DNA of 64,000 nucleotides from Plantago ovata (Eukaryota; Streptophyta; Magnoliopsida; Lamiales; Plantaginaceae), in contig CM051455.1 of NCBI GenBank assembly GCA_028274465.1, positions 133,520,096 through 133,584,095 of the forward strand. The letters are read 5' to 3'. The notes below the pieces were generated by a model. It searched no databases and was not told the DNA's origin. It was given only the letters and a program-made list of their open reading frames with translations. The position numbers and the translations under genes were made by a program. Shown piece by piece: positions 36,690 through 50,813 of the stretch. Position 1 is the stretch's first letter. Every line of letters starts with the position of its first letter.

Positions 36690-37245
36690 ATTGTGGGGTA
36701 CTACATTCTACCCCTCTTAAATTGTGTGATGTTCTCGTTCAGCCACCGGTGGGGTATCCACGGACAATACCATAGCGATGAAATGTGGATCAGTCTATGA
36801 GTAATGGCGCCGATCCAAAATGATCGGGTCTTGGTACACAACGGCTTGAGTCGTTACAAATGGTATCAGAGCCAAACCAAACCAAAGCACACAGGGGGAT
36901 GGTTGGTCGGAATAAGGCGCGACAAGGACGTCACACATTATAAGAGGGGTTGAATGTAACGCGCTAGAATTTCATATAGTTTAAAGGGTTTGAGAATGCT
37001 ACTCATACCAATAAGGCGCACATTTCTTTTCAAAAATTCAGCCATAGGAACTCCAGAATTAAGTGTGATTGTCTCAAGAGCAATCCTAGGATGGGTGACC
37101 CACTAGAAAGTTCTCAGTGTACACACGAGTAATGACAAAGTATGTTGGTATGTGGGGCCAGAATATCACGTTGGAGAGCAGTTCAAGAGTAACCACACCA
37201 ATCTAAAGGGTCGGGTCTTCGACTCATTAGTGGTCGGGGCGTTAC
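36690..37245 (+). mobile_element. Cassandra-like TRIM retrotransposon, rearranged
   Basis: A primer-binding site TGGTATCAGAGCC (36861-36873, complementary to initiator tRNA-Met) follows gttaca, the end of a left LTR. A short non-coding interior and a polypurine tract agaggggttgaa (36943-36954) lead to a right LTR of ~291 bp starting TGTAACGCG (36955) and ending ggcgttac (~37245). The right LTR contains a 5S-rRNA-like segment, the diagnostic mark of Cassandra TRIMs. No protein is encoded, as expected for TRIMs. The left part does not match the right LTR: 36705-36745 is instead the reverse complement of a related polypurine-tract region, so the copy is a mosaic. Confidence 0.7.
36993..37125 (+). 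other. 5S-rRNA-like segment in TRIM LTR
   Basis: Collinear with plant 5S rRNA: an early block around actcatacca (5S GATCATACCA), then ggaactcc.gaattaag (5S GAACTCCGCAGTTAAG), then cctaggatgggtgacc (5S ACTAGGATGGGTGACC), which is the internal pol III C-box, and a diverged aagttctc end. It has many substitutions and an insertion, so it is not a functional 5S gene. Confidence 0.75.
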
Positions 37246-39768
37246 GTCAGACCTGCTCCAAAGCCCAATTAGAAGGTCAATCATTCTCAAAAGAAAAAAA
37301 AAGGGCCCGCTCGTAAAGGTCATACTCAACTGTTAGGCCTAACTTGATCGAGCGTCAAGCCCCACTCGAGGAAATAGGCATAGTCTAGGGTCAAGTCCTC
37401 TCAAGGAGAAGTTCCTATCCAAGGGTTAGGCCTACCTGCATAGAAAACACTATTAAGTCAGACTCACTTGAAAATAATTATTATCATATAAAACTGTATT
37501 TTTTTGGTTCAATCTATGTTATCGCATCAGACAAAATGACGTCATGTATAAAAACTAGTGTAAATTGTATGGAATTTGAAATTATAAATGTAATACGAAT
37601 AACATTTAAAAAGTTTCACATAGGATTTGACAATAATTGTATACTCCTATGTATGTCTACGTAAATAGTAAAGTAAGAAAAAAAAATAATAACAAGACAT
37701 GTAACGTATTGAACTATTGATGTTGTTGCTTTTTGTGTGTTTTAAACTATTAGTTTTGCCATAGGATGGAGAGTCACATCCAACCTCCAATTAGCTTCTT
37801 ACATTGCTATTGACGAATACTTGTTGTATCCTTCTTGTTTTACATAGTTTATCTTCAACTTGAGGATTTCTTTTCTAGCACTTCAATAAAGGCAAATAGC
37901 TGAATCACATAAATTCCTATGCTGATTTTGACCTAAAGTTCGTCGGTAAATACAATAAAAACAGTCGTCGCAAACTTGTTGTGTAGCTGTGTAGCTATCA
38001 CATTCTTTATTTTTCATGTTATTTGGTACTCAGTAGTATTAAATCGTATTCAGTATTGAAATTCGATGATTATAAAAATGCAAGCTATAAAAGAATTGTT
38101 TCTAAACAAGTAAGTATGCATTAATAGAATACAACAGAAGTTTACTATGATTTCAAGTCAATCTCAACCAAATCTATCTCGTTTGTGTTCAACATGTTCG
38201 AATTTGAAATTGAATCGATTTATTTTTTAAATGTCAAATAGTACAATTATTTTTACACTATTTCTATACAAACATACTACACTACCTTACCCACACCTAA
38301 ACCATTTTATGTGTCCACCACGGATCAAACCTTGCATCTCTCTTTCACTACTCCAGCTTAATTCCACTGCACCACTTTATAGCTCCCTTGAAATTCAATA
38401 CTATGTTACAGCGTATTCCTAATGTCAATTTTTCTTATTAGTCTACCATTTGACACTTGACAATTTGCTAATACAAGATTATAACCTTCCTATAACCGAA
38501 CTGCTAAGTTACCAGTAACTGGCTAACTGCAACTAGAAAACACAGTCTGTGAAACCATTTTGTCCTTAGGCTTAATTGTTCAACTCTTGTCCCTCCCTTG
38601 TGAGAACAGACACCGTGCCATATTTCGAGACCTGAGCAAATCTCTGCACATACATATATCGACATGCAAGCATGTCAAATTGTTTGCTACATGCACGTGT
38701 ATATTATACTATACTCAATTATTACTATACTTAATTTTGCAATTTCTTGAATATGTGACTTGATTAAAATTGTGAAATATTATTGGAATGGAGTAGAATG
38801 CAAAAACTTTGGATCCTCTGTACTGAGATTTAATGGCTAAATCATAGTAACCAAGTGCCAAAATATTGAGTTTGGCAGCAGATTAATCATATTGTACAAA
38901 ATATGAGTTAATTAAGGGACCACTAGTAGACACAATAGTGACAAAACTAATCACCTGCGAGGTTATACATTAATGACTCGCCATCATTTTTTGTTTTTAT
39001 ATCATTTCCCATATGAAAATATAAAAATATACTCCAAAGTCCTTATTTTGAGCTGACTCAACCACAATACTTTTAAGTATTCTAATTAAGAGTCTAATGC
39101 TAGTATAAGGATAGAGTTGATTAATAAAATGATGGTAGTAGGAAAATATGAGACTTTAAGTACACTCTTTATATAGTTGTAGTGAATTGATATGATAGAT
39201 CAGTTCATAAGTGGTACTAATACATCCATCGAATCCAGTTATCCATCATCATTAACCCATGTTTGCTATCAAAGTAAAGGTATCAAGGATGATTGTGTTT
39301 CTTTCTTCCTCATCATTAGCTTTCAACCTCTTATCTCTAAAACTCATCCTCCAAAGCCACAATTTAATCATTTCCCTCTTTTTTTTTCTACTACGCGGAA
39401 AATCATATTTAAGATTTTTTTTTTTCTACAACTAGGTAGATTTCTAGGGCTTGTAATTAAGCCAGGTAAATCACTCGTGACTCGACCTTAGATTTCTTCT
39501 AGTGGTTAAATATGACTATAAACATAGAAGCCATAAAAGAATTATTTCCAAATTGAAGACGTACCCCAATGGTCTGAGGCTTAATTTGGGGTTATTTGTG
39601 GGCCCCATGTACCACATTATCACTACATTAGCCCATCAAACAAATAAGAAATCATAAAATATTAATATGGAGGACTTAAATAAGGTAGCCCAAAAAAGAC
39701 TCAACTGAAGGCATTTTTTTGGCTTAATTAGAGTTTTAAACCCCAAAGAAGCTAAAAAAAAGCCTTCG
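37246..39768. other. Gene-poor spacer
   Basis: No supported gene. 39540-39768 has gggcttaattt-type strings resembling the interior of the adjacent MITE and may be an older relative, but I could not define its ends. Confidence 0.35.
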
Positions 39769-39771
39769 TAA

Positions 39772-40057
39772 GAGCACTAGCAATAGAGGGCTTTTTTGGG
39801 GCTTAATATCCAAATAATCTACAATAGGGGCTTATTTGGGGCTTCATTTATGAAGTCCATGCTTGGGAGCTACATATTTGAAGCCCCAAATAATTTTTAT
39901 TTATTTACTTTTTTTTCTCTTTCATTAATTGTGTGGTGCATGTGGAATGTATGTGTCATGTGTAACCCACAAAAAGTCCAAACTATTGTAGGAAAAAATG
40001 GAAGGGGCTTAACCCCCAAATAAGCCCCAAGTTTGTAGCCCACTATTGCTAATGCTC
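39772..40057. mobile_element. Harbinger-like MITE
   Basis: A 286-bp element with inverted ends gagcactagcaatag and gagcattagcaatag (one mismatch in 15), flanked by the 3-bp duplication TAA (39769-39771 and 40058-40060). TAA/TTA duplications with these ends fit PIF/Harbinger. The interior is rich in ggggctta/taagcccc and has no coding capacity. Confidence 0.8.
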
Positions 40058-40060
40058 TAA

Positions 40061-41617
40061 GGAGTGATCATATACACAAATTCATTTAATATGAGCATTA
40101 ATGTCTTACTACCTCCGTCCTAGAAAACTTTACCCATTTTGACTTTTTCGGGTCAACAGTTTTCAATTTTGTCCGTTTAGCAGTAGTGGAGAAGGTTAAT
40201 AAACATTGAAACAAATGGTATCTGAAAAATGTACTTCCACGGAGTCGGTAAATAGGGTGTCAAAATTAAAAAAATAAAATAAAAATACAAGGTCTTAACA
40301 TACTTATGAATCAGAATGCTAAAAACATTGGACCCAGTATGAGTTTATGAGATGCTAGACTTAGTCTATTACACCACCAAGACACATACATGTGGACATG
40401 TATGTGTGTTGGTGGTGTAATATGCGTAGTATATGTTCATTCTCTAACCAGTTAAGTCACATCCATGATTCCCACATTAAAAGTAGATTGAATCGCACAT
40501 TATATTTTTATTTCGAACTTTCCCAGTCTTCTCTCTTCACTTGTTTATTGTTCTACCTAATAACAGTTTAGATGTAAGGACTTTTACTAATGCGTAATAC
40601 TCCATACGACGTGATACTAATCCGCCATGTGAATAGGAATGGACTAGATTTAGGTTATATATTGTTCCAAACATATCTCCTAAGTTTTTCTACACTTGTT
40701 GAAGTAGAATTGGAGACCCTCACGAGTCGCAGTGAGTTGGTAAATGGACAGTCCTTTTGTTAATATACCACCAAATCACGGACTTGGAAACCGTAAGATT
40801 CAAAATAGTGAAAGTGGACAGTTGTTACACACTGTAGTACTATGTTGGGTTTCACGAGGATGCAACTAGGTCATGCAACAATTGTTTCGTTAATTTTCAC
40901 GGAAAGTGATCTCTTCAAGAATTCTTGAAACGCCTTGTGGGCTACCCTATCATCTTCAAGACATATCTGTCCCAAAAATACAATGACAGGTCACTAATCA
41001 CTATCACTCTTTACTTCAACTCATTGAAAACACTTTCTATTACAGGGCTCTTAACATAAAAAATAAAGAGAAAGGATTAGGACCACCTGTTTTAGAGCTA
41101 AATTCAAGACTAAATTATACTTACTAACAAACATGATTTAGAATACACATATAACTAGTTAAACAGCGTCAAGAGTGTGACATATTAACGGAGAGCACAG
41201 CTCGAGGTACAATACTATTCCCGCGTGTTATTTTATTTGCTTGTTTAAAGAAATGCCTAACGTACATAGATGACAGGTTTTACTTAACTGTTGATGTTGA
41301 TTTTGCAGCAGATATGCTAATTATAGAGAAAGAGCATTCACAACGTAGAAATCATGTCAGTCAAGGACTATATAATCTGGTGGATGATCAACAACTTGAC
41401 AAGACTGCCAAATTGATGTTTAAACTGCGGGAACGAGCTAACACTTAACAATACTGACGGATGTTCCAACTTCCAAGACATTAACAAAGTTAAAAGGTCG
41501 TTACAGCCAAGTCATAAAGTCAAGGTCTTAACAGGATGGTACATAACAGAAAGATCGCCCCTGAAAGGTCTATCGCTGGTAACGTGCGTAATCCGGGTGA
41601 GCACTGTAGAACACTTT
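40061..41617. other. Spacer and RPS29 copy 1 trailer
   Basis: A tacctccgtcctagaaaa string near 40109 resembles a Stowaway/mariner MITE end, but no opposite end was found. Short repeats lie near 40380-40425 (acatacatgtggacatgtatgtgt is palindromic). The stretch from about 41280 matches the equivalent flank of RPS29 copy 2 from about 53320. Confidence 0.4.
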
Positions 41618-44344
<2,727 letters not shown>

Positions 44345-45425
44345 GTTTTCAATTCTCCTCTTGCCGCTGACAATGGCGTCTCAAGTTCTCTAAACCCTTT
44401 CGTTCTCAGTGAAACTGAAACCCTACTCTCTGTTAATTTACTCTGTCAATTATCTACCCTTTTTCGGGTGAATTGGATTTGGGTCAACTGCACCTTGGTC
44501 TTGGGCCTAGACTATGGTTCATGAACTGCGGTTCAATCATGAAAATACTTAATGTGGGAATATTTTTATTTTTAGTTACACCATGGTTGATGAAATTGTT
44601 TATAAACCCGATTTATATAAGTTTATTTTCTGTGAAATAGTTTGGTTCAAAGGAATAGAAATCGTCATGGACCAATACGATTTTAGTTTCAATCACCAGT
44701 TTTTACTTTTTTTTTCAATTTCAAATTTCAACTGTTTAATTCTTTTATTCATCAATTGTTCCGATGCACCTGAACTGATTTTTTTTTGTTTCAATTTCAC
44801 TGACTTTGTTTTGGCCAACTATTCAATTTGGCTGTTGATTCCGGTTCGATTTCCATTTTGGCCACTTATTTCACCCTTCGCTACTTCTGCTCAATTTAAT
44901 CCGGTGTAGATTGTGTGGATCACCCAAATACTTGGCGCAATTCATTGCACTCCAACACAACATGACAATTACAGAAGGATAAGCCAATAGCTCAACGTGT
45001 TTTAGAAGACGATGAATGTGATTTAAAATGCATGCTCCAAAACAACATCCAACTTATAAATTTAGCCTAACCATATTCAAATTACAAGTTGCATCCCGAT
45101 TTTATATTTCGAATGTAGTTTGAGAACCTCGTTGGTGCTATCAAGTTGAAGCTCTTGAGCAATTTGGTTGGACATTTTGACACTTCATGATTTGGGATAA
45201 TGCGGTCTTAGATTATAACTTGAAAGTGTAAATGTTAACATGTTATTCACAACAGCTTCCCTAAATTGTATTTTTTGCTTAAATATTACCAAAAAATTAA
45301 AATATGTGTTAAAATCTTAACAAATAAGATTCCCTAAAACTTGTATGGATCACCTAAATAAATAGGGAACACTCTTCACATGCCTAAACTTGTGCATGCC
45401 TAAAACTTTTTTAGTGCATTAATCA
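44345..45425. other. RPS29 copy 1 promoter and spacer
   Basis: The first ~60 bases upstream of the ATG match copy 2 and mark the duplicated leader. After that the flanks diverge. A frame at 44583-44909 has no family resemblance. Confidence 0.4.
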
Positions 45426-46333
45426 TTTGGTACCCCTGTTATTTTCATCAATTACAGATTAGTCCACCTATACTATTTATTACACCAGCCTCCCCCACTA
45501 TATAAACCTAATTACAGATAAACCTATGAATTTGACTTTCTGCGCTCTAAGCCCTGGAAATGACTATTTCGCCCCTGCCGGAATTTTTAATTCTGAAAAA
45601 GTCCAAACAACATGAAGTTTCATTTATTACAAATTCACCCCAAATGTTTTAATCTTTACAATATTAACACAAACAATTTAGAAATTAACCCACATAATTT
45701 AGTTATACTTCAAACTAGCCTACAAAATAATTTTAAAACAAACCCCTACAAAAAATTGAATTTCAAAATGAGTCCCAAATTTTATTTTTTTTCCTTTTCT
45801 TTATTTATTTTTTCCTTTTTCTCTTTTCTTCCTTCTTTCTTTCTTTTCTCTTTTTTCTTTTTACGTTTTTTTAAACCCAACTCCGGTACCAGAGTTATAA
45901 CTCCGGTACCGGAGTTGCAGCTCCGATTGGAGCTGTGTTAAGCTCCGATCGGAGCTTAACAAAGCTCCGATTGGAACTTTGCGGACACAGCTCCGATTGG
46001 AGTTGTGTAAAGCTCCAATCGGAGCTGTGTAACAAAGCTCCAATCGGAGCTGCAACTCCGTTACCGGAGTTGGGTTAAAAAAAAAAGTAAAAAGAGAAAA
46101 GAAAGAAAGAAGAAGGAAGAAAAGAGAAAAAGAAATAAAGAAAAACAGAAAAAAGAAAAGAAAAGAAAAGAAAGAAAAAGGAAAAATTAAATAGTTAAGG
46201 GTCTGTTTGGTTGGTCCATTTTGAGGAGAGATAGTATGTCGGAGTCAATGCCGTCCGATCACCTGGGTTTATTTGTAATTATTTGTGATAGTTGGGTCCA
46301 GATGCAAAGATTGCGTTTAGTGGGGGTACCAAA
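45426..46333. mobile_element. Foldback element with palindrome array
   Basis: Outer 11-bp inverted ends tttggtacccc (45426-45436) and ggggtaccaaa (46323-46333) enclose two ~100-bp arms, pyrimidine-rich at 45786-45895 and purine-rich at 46064-46170, that are reverse complements of each other. Between the arms lie about eight short palindromes built on aactccggtaccggagtt and agctccgatcggagct. No transposase. The layout is that of a foldback or long-hairpin element; the superfamily is unknown and no convincing target duplication was seen. Confidence 0.6.
45896..46075. repeat. Array of GCTCCGATCGGAGC palindromes, array 1
   Basis: Consecutive palindromic units of 14-20 bases, each with core ctccg-at-cggag or ctccggtaccggag, separated by linkers such as gtgttaa and ttgcggacac. 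The outermost units at both ends carry the ggtacc core and the inner ones the gatcgg core, so the array itself is roughly symmetrical. Confidence 0.8.
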
Positions 46334-46985
46334 CGTAATTATGTCTTAATTTATATACTATATTTATAATATGTAATTATTAAAATTATTATTTTTATTT
46401 ATCTTAAATCACTAAGAGGGAATCTGATTTTAGTGAATTGTTAAATACGTACTTCAAAAATATTATAGGGAACGAGTTTAAACGATTTTAGGGCAATTTT
46501 TATACTGTTGTGAATGCTACACTATAGTATAAAAGAAAAATCATCTACTAGCAATTAAGAACCTCATAGTTAAATAATTGTCATATAAATGACTCTAATA
46601 CTTCGATTATGTGTTGGTCGTGGGGCAAATATATCAATCGGAGGGAGAATTATGAAGGGGTCGAGGGCCCCTCATCTAGCAGTCGAGAAGAATTTACAGA
46701 TCGACTGCCTGGTAGGTTTCATTTAATTTGATTTCATAATATGGTCCATTTTTTTAGAGCCCTTTTTAGCATACCTAATTACGAAAGGGACCTTCTTACT
46801 CTCACAATTACATTTTAGGCCAAAATGTTGACCAAACCATCTCAAATCAATGTTCCAATATTGGATTTTTGCTCCGCCAAACACTCCTTAGGATTTAATA
46901 GAATAAAAAAATTCAAGAATTTAAAACATCTATATAAAATGATAAAATAAAAATAAAAATAAAAAATAAAAATATTACAAAAACA
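46334..46985. other. Spacer between palindrome arrays
   Basis: AT-rich, nothing recognised. It ends in an (aaaat)n-like tract. Confidence 0.35.
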
Positions 46986-46997
46986 TCATCATCTTAT

Positions 46998-47207
46998 CTA
47001 AAACTCCGATACATAATTCTGATATAGGAGCTCCGATACATAAAAAAAACATCTATAACACCTCTGTTCGGAGCTAACAGATAGCTCCGATCCGGAGCTA
47101 TCTGTTAGCTCCACGATCGGAGCTAATTGCAGCTCCGATCTGGAGCTCTGCAAGCTCCGCCGGAGCTTTCTAAACTCCGGTACCGGAATTATTTTTCGGT
47201 ACCGTAA
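46998..47207. repeat. Array of ctccg...cggag palindromes, array 2
   Basis: A second cluster with the same core words as array 1. It includes a near-perfect 39-bp palindrome at 47072-47110 (half-site agctaacagatagctccg), then units around agctccacgatcggagct, agctccgatctggagct, aagctccgccggagctt and aactccggtaccggaatt. It lacks the long pyrimidine/purine arms of the first element, although gaagaagaaagaag follows it. Confidence 0.75.
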
Positions 47208-48600
47208 CATTGGAGAAGAAGAAAGAAGATGGTAAAAAAAAATTTAGATATTTTTTTAATAAGTTTTTTTAATTTACATATTTTTTATTTGATTTAGACT
47301 TAATGCCTTGTTTGGATTGCCAACTTAGAGCTAGTGACAAATTTGTAATAATAGCCTAATTAACGTCCAAATCTATCATTTTAGCCTAAAATGTAATTCT
47401 AAAACTAAAAGCCGGAGCCGGAGATTGAGCCGGTCATCCTCCAATAAAGGTTCGATCGGGGTCGGACCGGTTCAATGGTATGAGCCGGTACAGTAGTGCA
47501 CTACGTATATTACTTCATCCGCCACACTGTAAATTACCTTTTTTTATTCTTTTCGGTTAACAATTTTCAAATTTGACGACATATTACTCTTATACTATAA
47601 AATACGAGTAATAGAATATTTAACAAAATTTTTTTATGAAAATATAAACTCTAAATTTATATAATATAATTTCATTAAATATTATAGTTTTATAGTTTAA
47701 AAGCAAATTATTGTTACAGTAAAAATATATTAACAAAAAATAAAAAATAGTAATTAGAGTGGAAGGGGAAAGAAGTATAATGTATATAACGTCATCTTAT
47801 TTAATTTAGCATAAAACATTTAATAAGAAAGATATTAAATTCATTTCTAATCAAGTTCAAGCAAGGATTTACTAGCAAAAAGGGCAAAAAGGATATTTCA
47901 CATGTCTAAGACAATAAAAACCTAGAACTAGTACTCAAGAGCCGCCTGCTGCCACACATTATGCTTCAATTCCTCTTCCATTCTTCATTTTCTTTCTTTC
48001 TACATCACTCCTTCCTCATAAGTCTTAAAAAATATAATGGAATTCTAATTCAATTCTCTAACCTTCTTCATTGGAAAAGAGCTCATTTTCTACTGGAGAT
48101 TGAAGATAAAATCATCACCAAGATAATAGATCAAGCAAGAGGTAAAGATAGAAGATAGATTTGCAGACAAACTGGAGCTGAAGAAAGAAAGAAGGCATTT
48201 GGAATTTTGCTAGATCACACCCTCAACAGTTGCTGTCTGCAAGAAAACCCGCCTCTTATTTTATTTTATTTTGATTAAACCGCCAGAACCGGCAGTTCGT
48301 CGGTTCCCGGCTCAGCGGTTTCAATAGTTTATTGGGGTACCGGCTGGATAGCAGCTTTATGGGCACTTTTGAACCGGCCACCCTCCGGTTGGAGGCCGAA
48401 CCGGTCGAACCCGCTTTAAAAAACATAGGTTTACATGTCACTAATACTGATAAAGGCATTTTCTCTTTCATAATATTATCATTATGTAAAGTTGTAAACC
48501 AAACAAGCCTTTACTTTTTCTTTTTTTTTTCTTTCAAGCACTGCTAGAGTCAGAAGAAAGAAAAAAAAAGCTAGCTAGCTTCAATTCAAATAATAGCACT
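47208..48600. other. Repeat-like spacer with ccggt-rich patches
   Basis: Two GC-richer patches, 47405-47490 and 48280-48415, are full of aaccgg/ccggtt words (for example gaaccggccaccctccggtt) in an otherwise AT-rich setting. They may be ends of an old DNA transposon about 1 kb long, but ends and target duplication were not resolved. The short frame at 47961-48158 is not recognised. Confidence 0.35.
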
Positions 48601-50813
48601 AGATTGATTTAAGTGTGTCAGAAGAATTCAATTGATATTTGATAGGCACCGACTTTTAAACACCTTTTGAAATCCTCCTCTGCAGATCCGTTTCTCTTCC
48701 ACCAGGTGCGTGTATTCTGTTCCCTTTCTGCTCTCTCTTCCAATGGGGAAGATGGAACAAATAGTTACACCACGTACCATTTCTGTTTTGTATCGATTGA
48801 TTTGCGTGAATTCTTCTGTTTGCTCGAAAAGTCAAATGTAATTGTGATTTTTTGGGGCTTGTTTGATTTTCTGCATTTTATTCGCTTACCATGTTCAAGT
48901 TCAATTTTGTATGTATGTTTGTTGTTTTTAGTATTATGTGTGATTGGCTGAGATTCTTGAATTGATTGATTGTGTAAACAATTGTTCTTGCAAGTATTAG
49001 GCACTGCATTTGTGGAGCTAGATCGAGTATATTCAATCTGTAGTACTGGATATAATCATGTTCATGCCTGGTTTACATAATGGCTTCCGTATTTTTCAGC
49101 ATTCTAGTCCACCCAGTGTATATGTATATTCAGTATTCTACCTCCGTAGATCCAACCTAATTTGTGAATTTTGAGTCTTGAAATTTCGGAAGCGGTAGAG
49201 CTATGTCTCTTCTGTAGTTATTATGAGGTTGTTATCCTGTTTCTTATAGTCTGTTTTACCTAGACATGGAACTAAGTATCCTTCAAGTGTAACCGGGTGT
49301 TGGACTAGGCTATTTCATGAAGAAAAAGGATCTCTATTTTGGCCTAAAATGAAGTCTCCAATTGCCGTACATATGTTAGAGGGTCTCAAGTGTCTCTCTA
49401 ACACGGGTTAGTTTTTATGAAATTGGGGTCGTGTATCATCTGCTACCTTTAGTACACCTAGAGGTTGTGAACTTTATGTGAAATGTTAAGAGATTAGTTC
49501 CTGGTAGGAGTCTTCTGGGTGTTTGGGATTCTTTGTTGGAATGAAATGTTCAAGTTAGTGTGTTTCTTATATAGAGCCTATCCAAATGACATCCACCCAC
49601 CGCCCACCCACTCACAAGAACTACATGCTTGATAAAAAATGAATATAACCTAAATTAAGGCCCTAAAGATGTTGAATTTAACCCCTGCTGTGACCAGACC
49701 AAGAAAAGAGCCTTTCTTCCTTTACTACTCGGACCAAGCTCTATTAGAGTGATCATTTTATTTCTCGATGATTTCCAAAAATGGTATTATTATGGACCTA
49801 AGATATGAAATATCTGATTTTGTTCTGTACTTAAACTCTTGTATCTTTATGATTTTGCCTAAGGTCTGCTCTTGCATAATTAATGATGAAAAATACGTAT
49901 TTATGTTGTTAAATTACTTTACTACAATATGCAGTGGGTTGTGGGCATAATATACACCTTAGTGATCGCAAATGGACTGCAATACTGGCCGTTCCCTAAT
50001 GTAAATACTTGAGTATCCATCAACTTGTGTTTTCATTTTGAGTCCAAGTATTCAGATTTAAACTGTTGTCATCAGCATTAAAAATTAACATTTTTATAAA
50101 ATTCTACCTGATTCTATGGTTTACATCTTACATATATTATGAGTACATATTTCGGTCTGATAAGTTGCTTTACCTTTGCACTTTAAGTATGGATATTGTT
50201 GGGCTGAAACAGGCGAAACAATTGGCACAGTAAAAATAAGCTCAGGAGTTAGGACTGCCTAACAACAAAAGTTTGAGAACAGCATTCCTTTCACTGATCA
50301 TTAACATCTTAACCTAATCTAAATTGTATGAAAAACTACTTGAACCATCTTTTCCGTTTGGAAAGACAGTGAAACAAAGAAGGAATACACATTGTTTCGT
50401 ACTCCGCTACAAGTGTTTTTGCGTTATTGTGGATATTTGCTATAATCTATTACTATAGCATAGCAAGTGTGCATTGTGCAATCATGTGATATTTTGATTC
50501 CTGGAGCAATAATGCAAATATCCTAGTTTTTATCCTCTCATTGCATCTGCATCTCACTTATGTTAAGCGTGAACAGTGTAGTCAACTTTTTTTTATTATG
50601 AGTATAAGATGTTTGTATAGGAGTAGTATTATTTGCCTCTTCAAAAAAAAAAGAAAAAAAAAACACTTTGTTTATTATGGAATTCACTCTTGAATCTTCA
50701 TCCTTTTCAGGGGGGTGACTTCTACCTTGGTGGTTTTTTGAGTTTCGGAGTTTCTGATTACAAGCTATTAACACAGGAAGATCGGGTTTCTCCATTCATG
50801 AAACCAAGGGAGA
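48600..50813 (+). promoter_or_regulatory. Transporter leader exon and long 5'-UTR intron
   Basis: A plausible leader exon ends at about 48705 (CCACCAG followed by GTGCGTG). The intron ends at TTTTCAG near 50710, about 100 bases before the start codon at 50814. The intron holds no other gene that I can support. Assignment rests on splice signals only. Confidence 0.4.

Noticed and set aside
36993-37125. Candidate 5S rRNA gene
   Set aside because: Heavily mutated and inside an LTR next to a polypurine tract; fits a Cassandra-type TRIM.
40109-40320. Stowaway-like end tacctccgtcc
   Set aside because: Only one end is visible; no matching inverted end or TA duplication was found.
45612-46055. Open frames of 109 and 64 codons on both strands
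   Set aside because: They lie over the pyrimidine/purine arms and palindromes of the foldback element; the Phe/Ser-rich translation is a composition effect.
45896-47207. Could the regular palindromes be a CRISPR array
   Set aside because: Repeats are palindromes of varying length with no constant spacer length, and the genome is a plant nuclear one.
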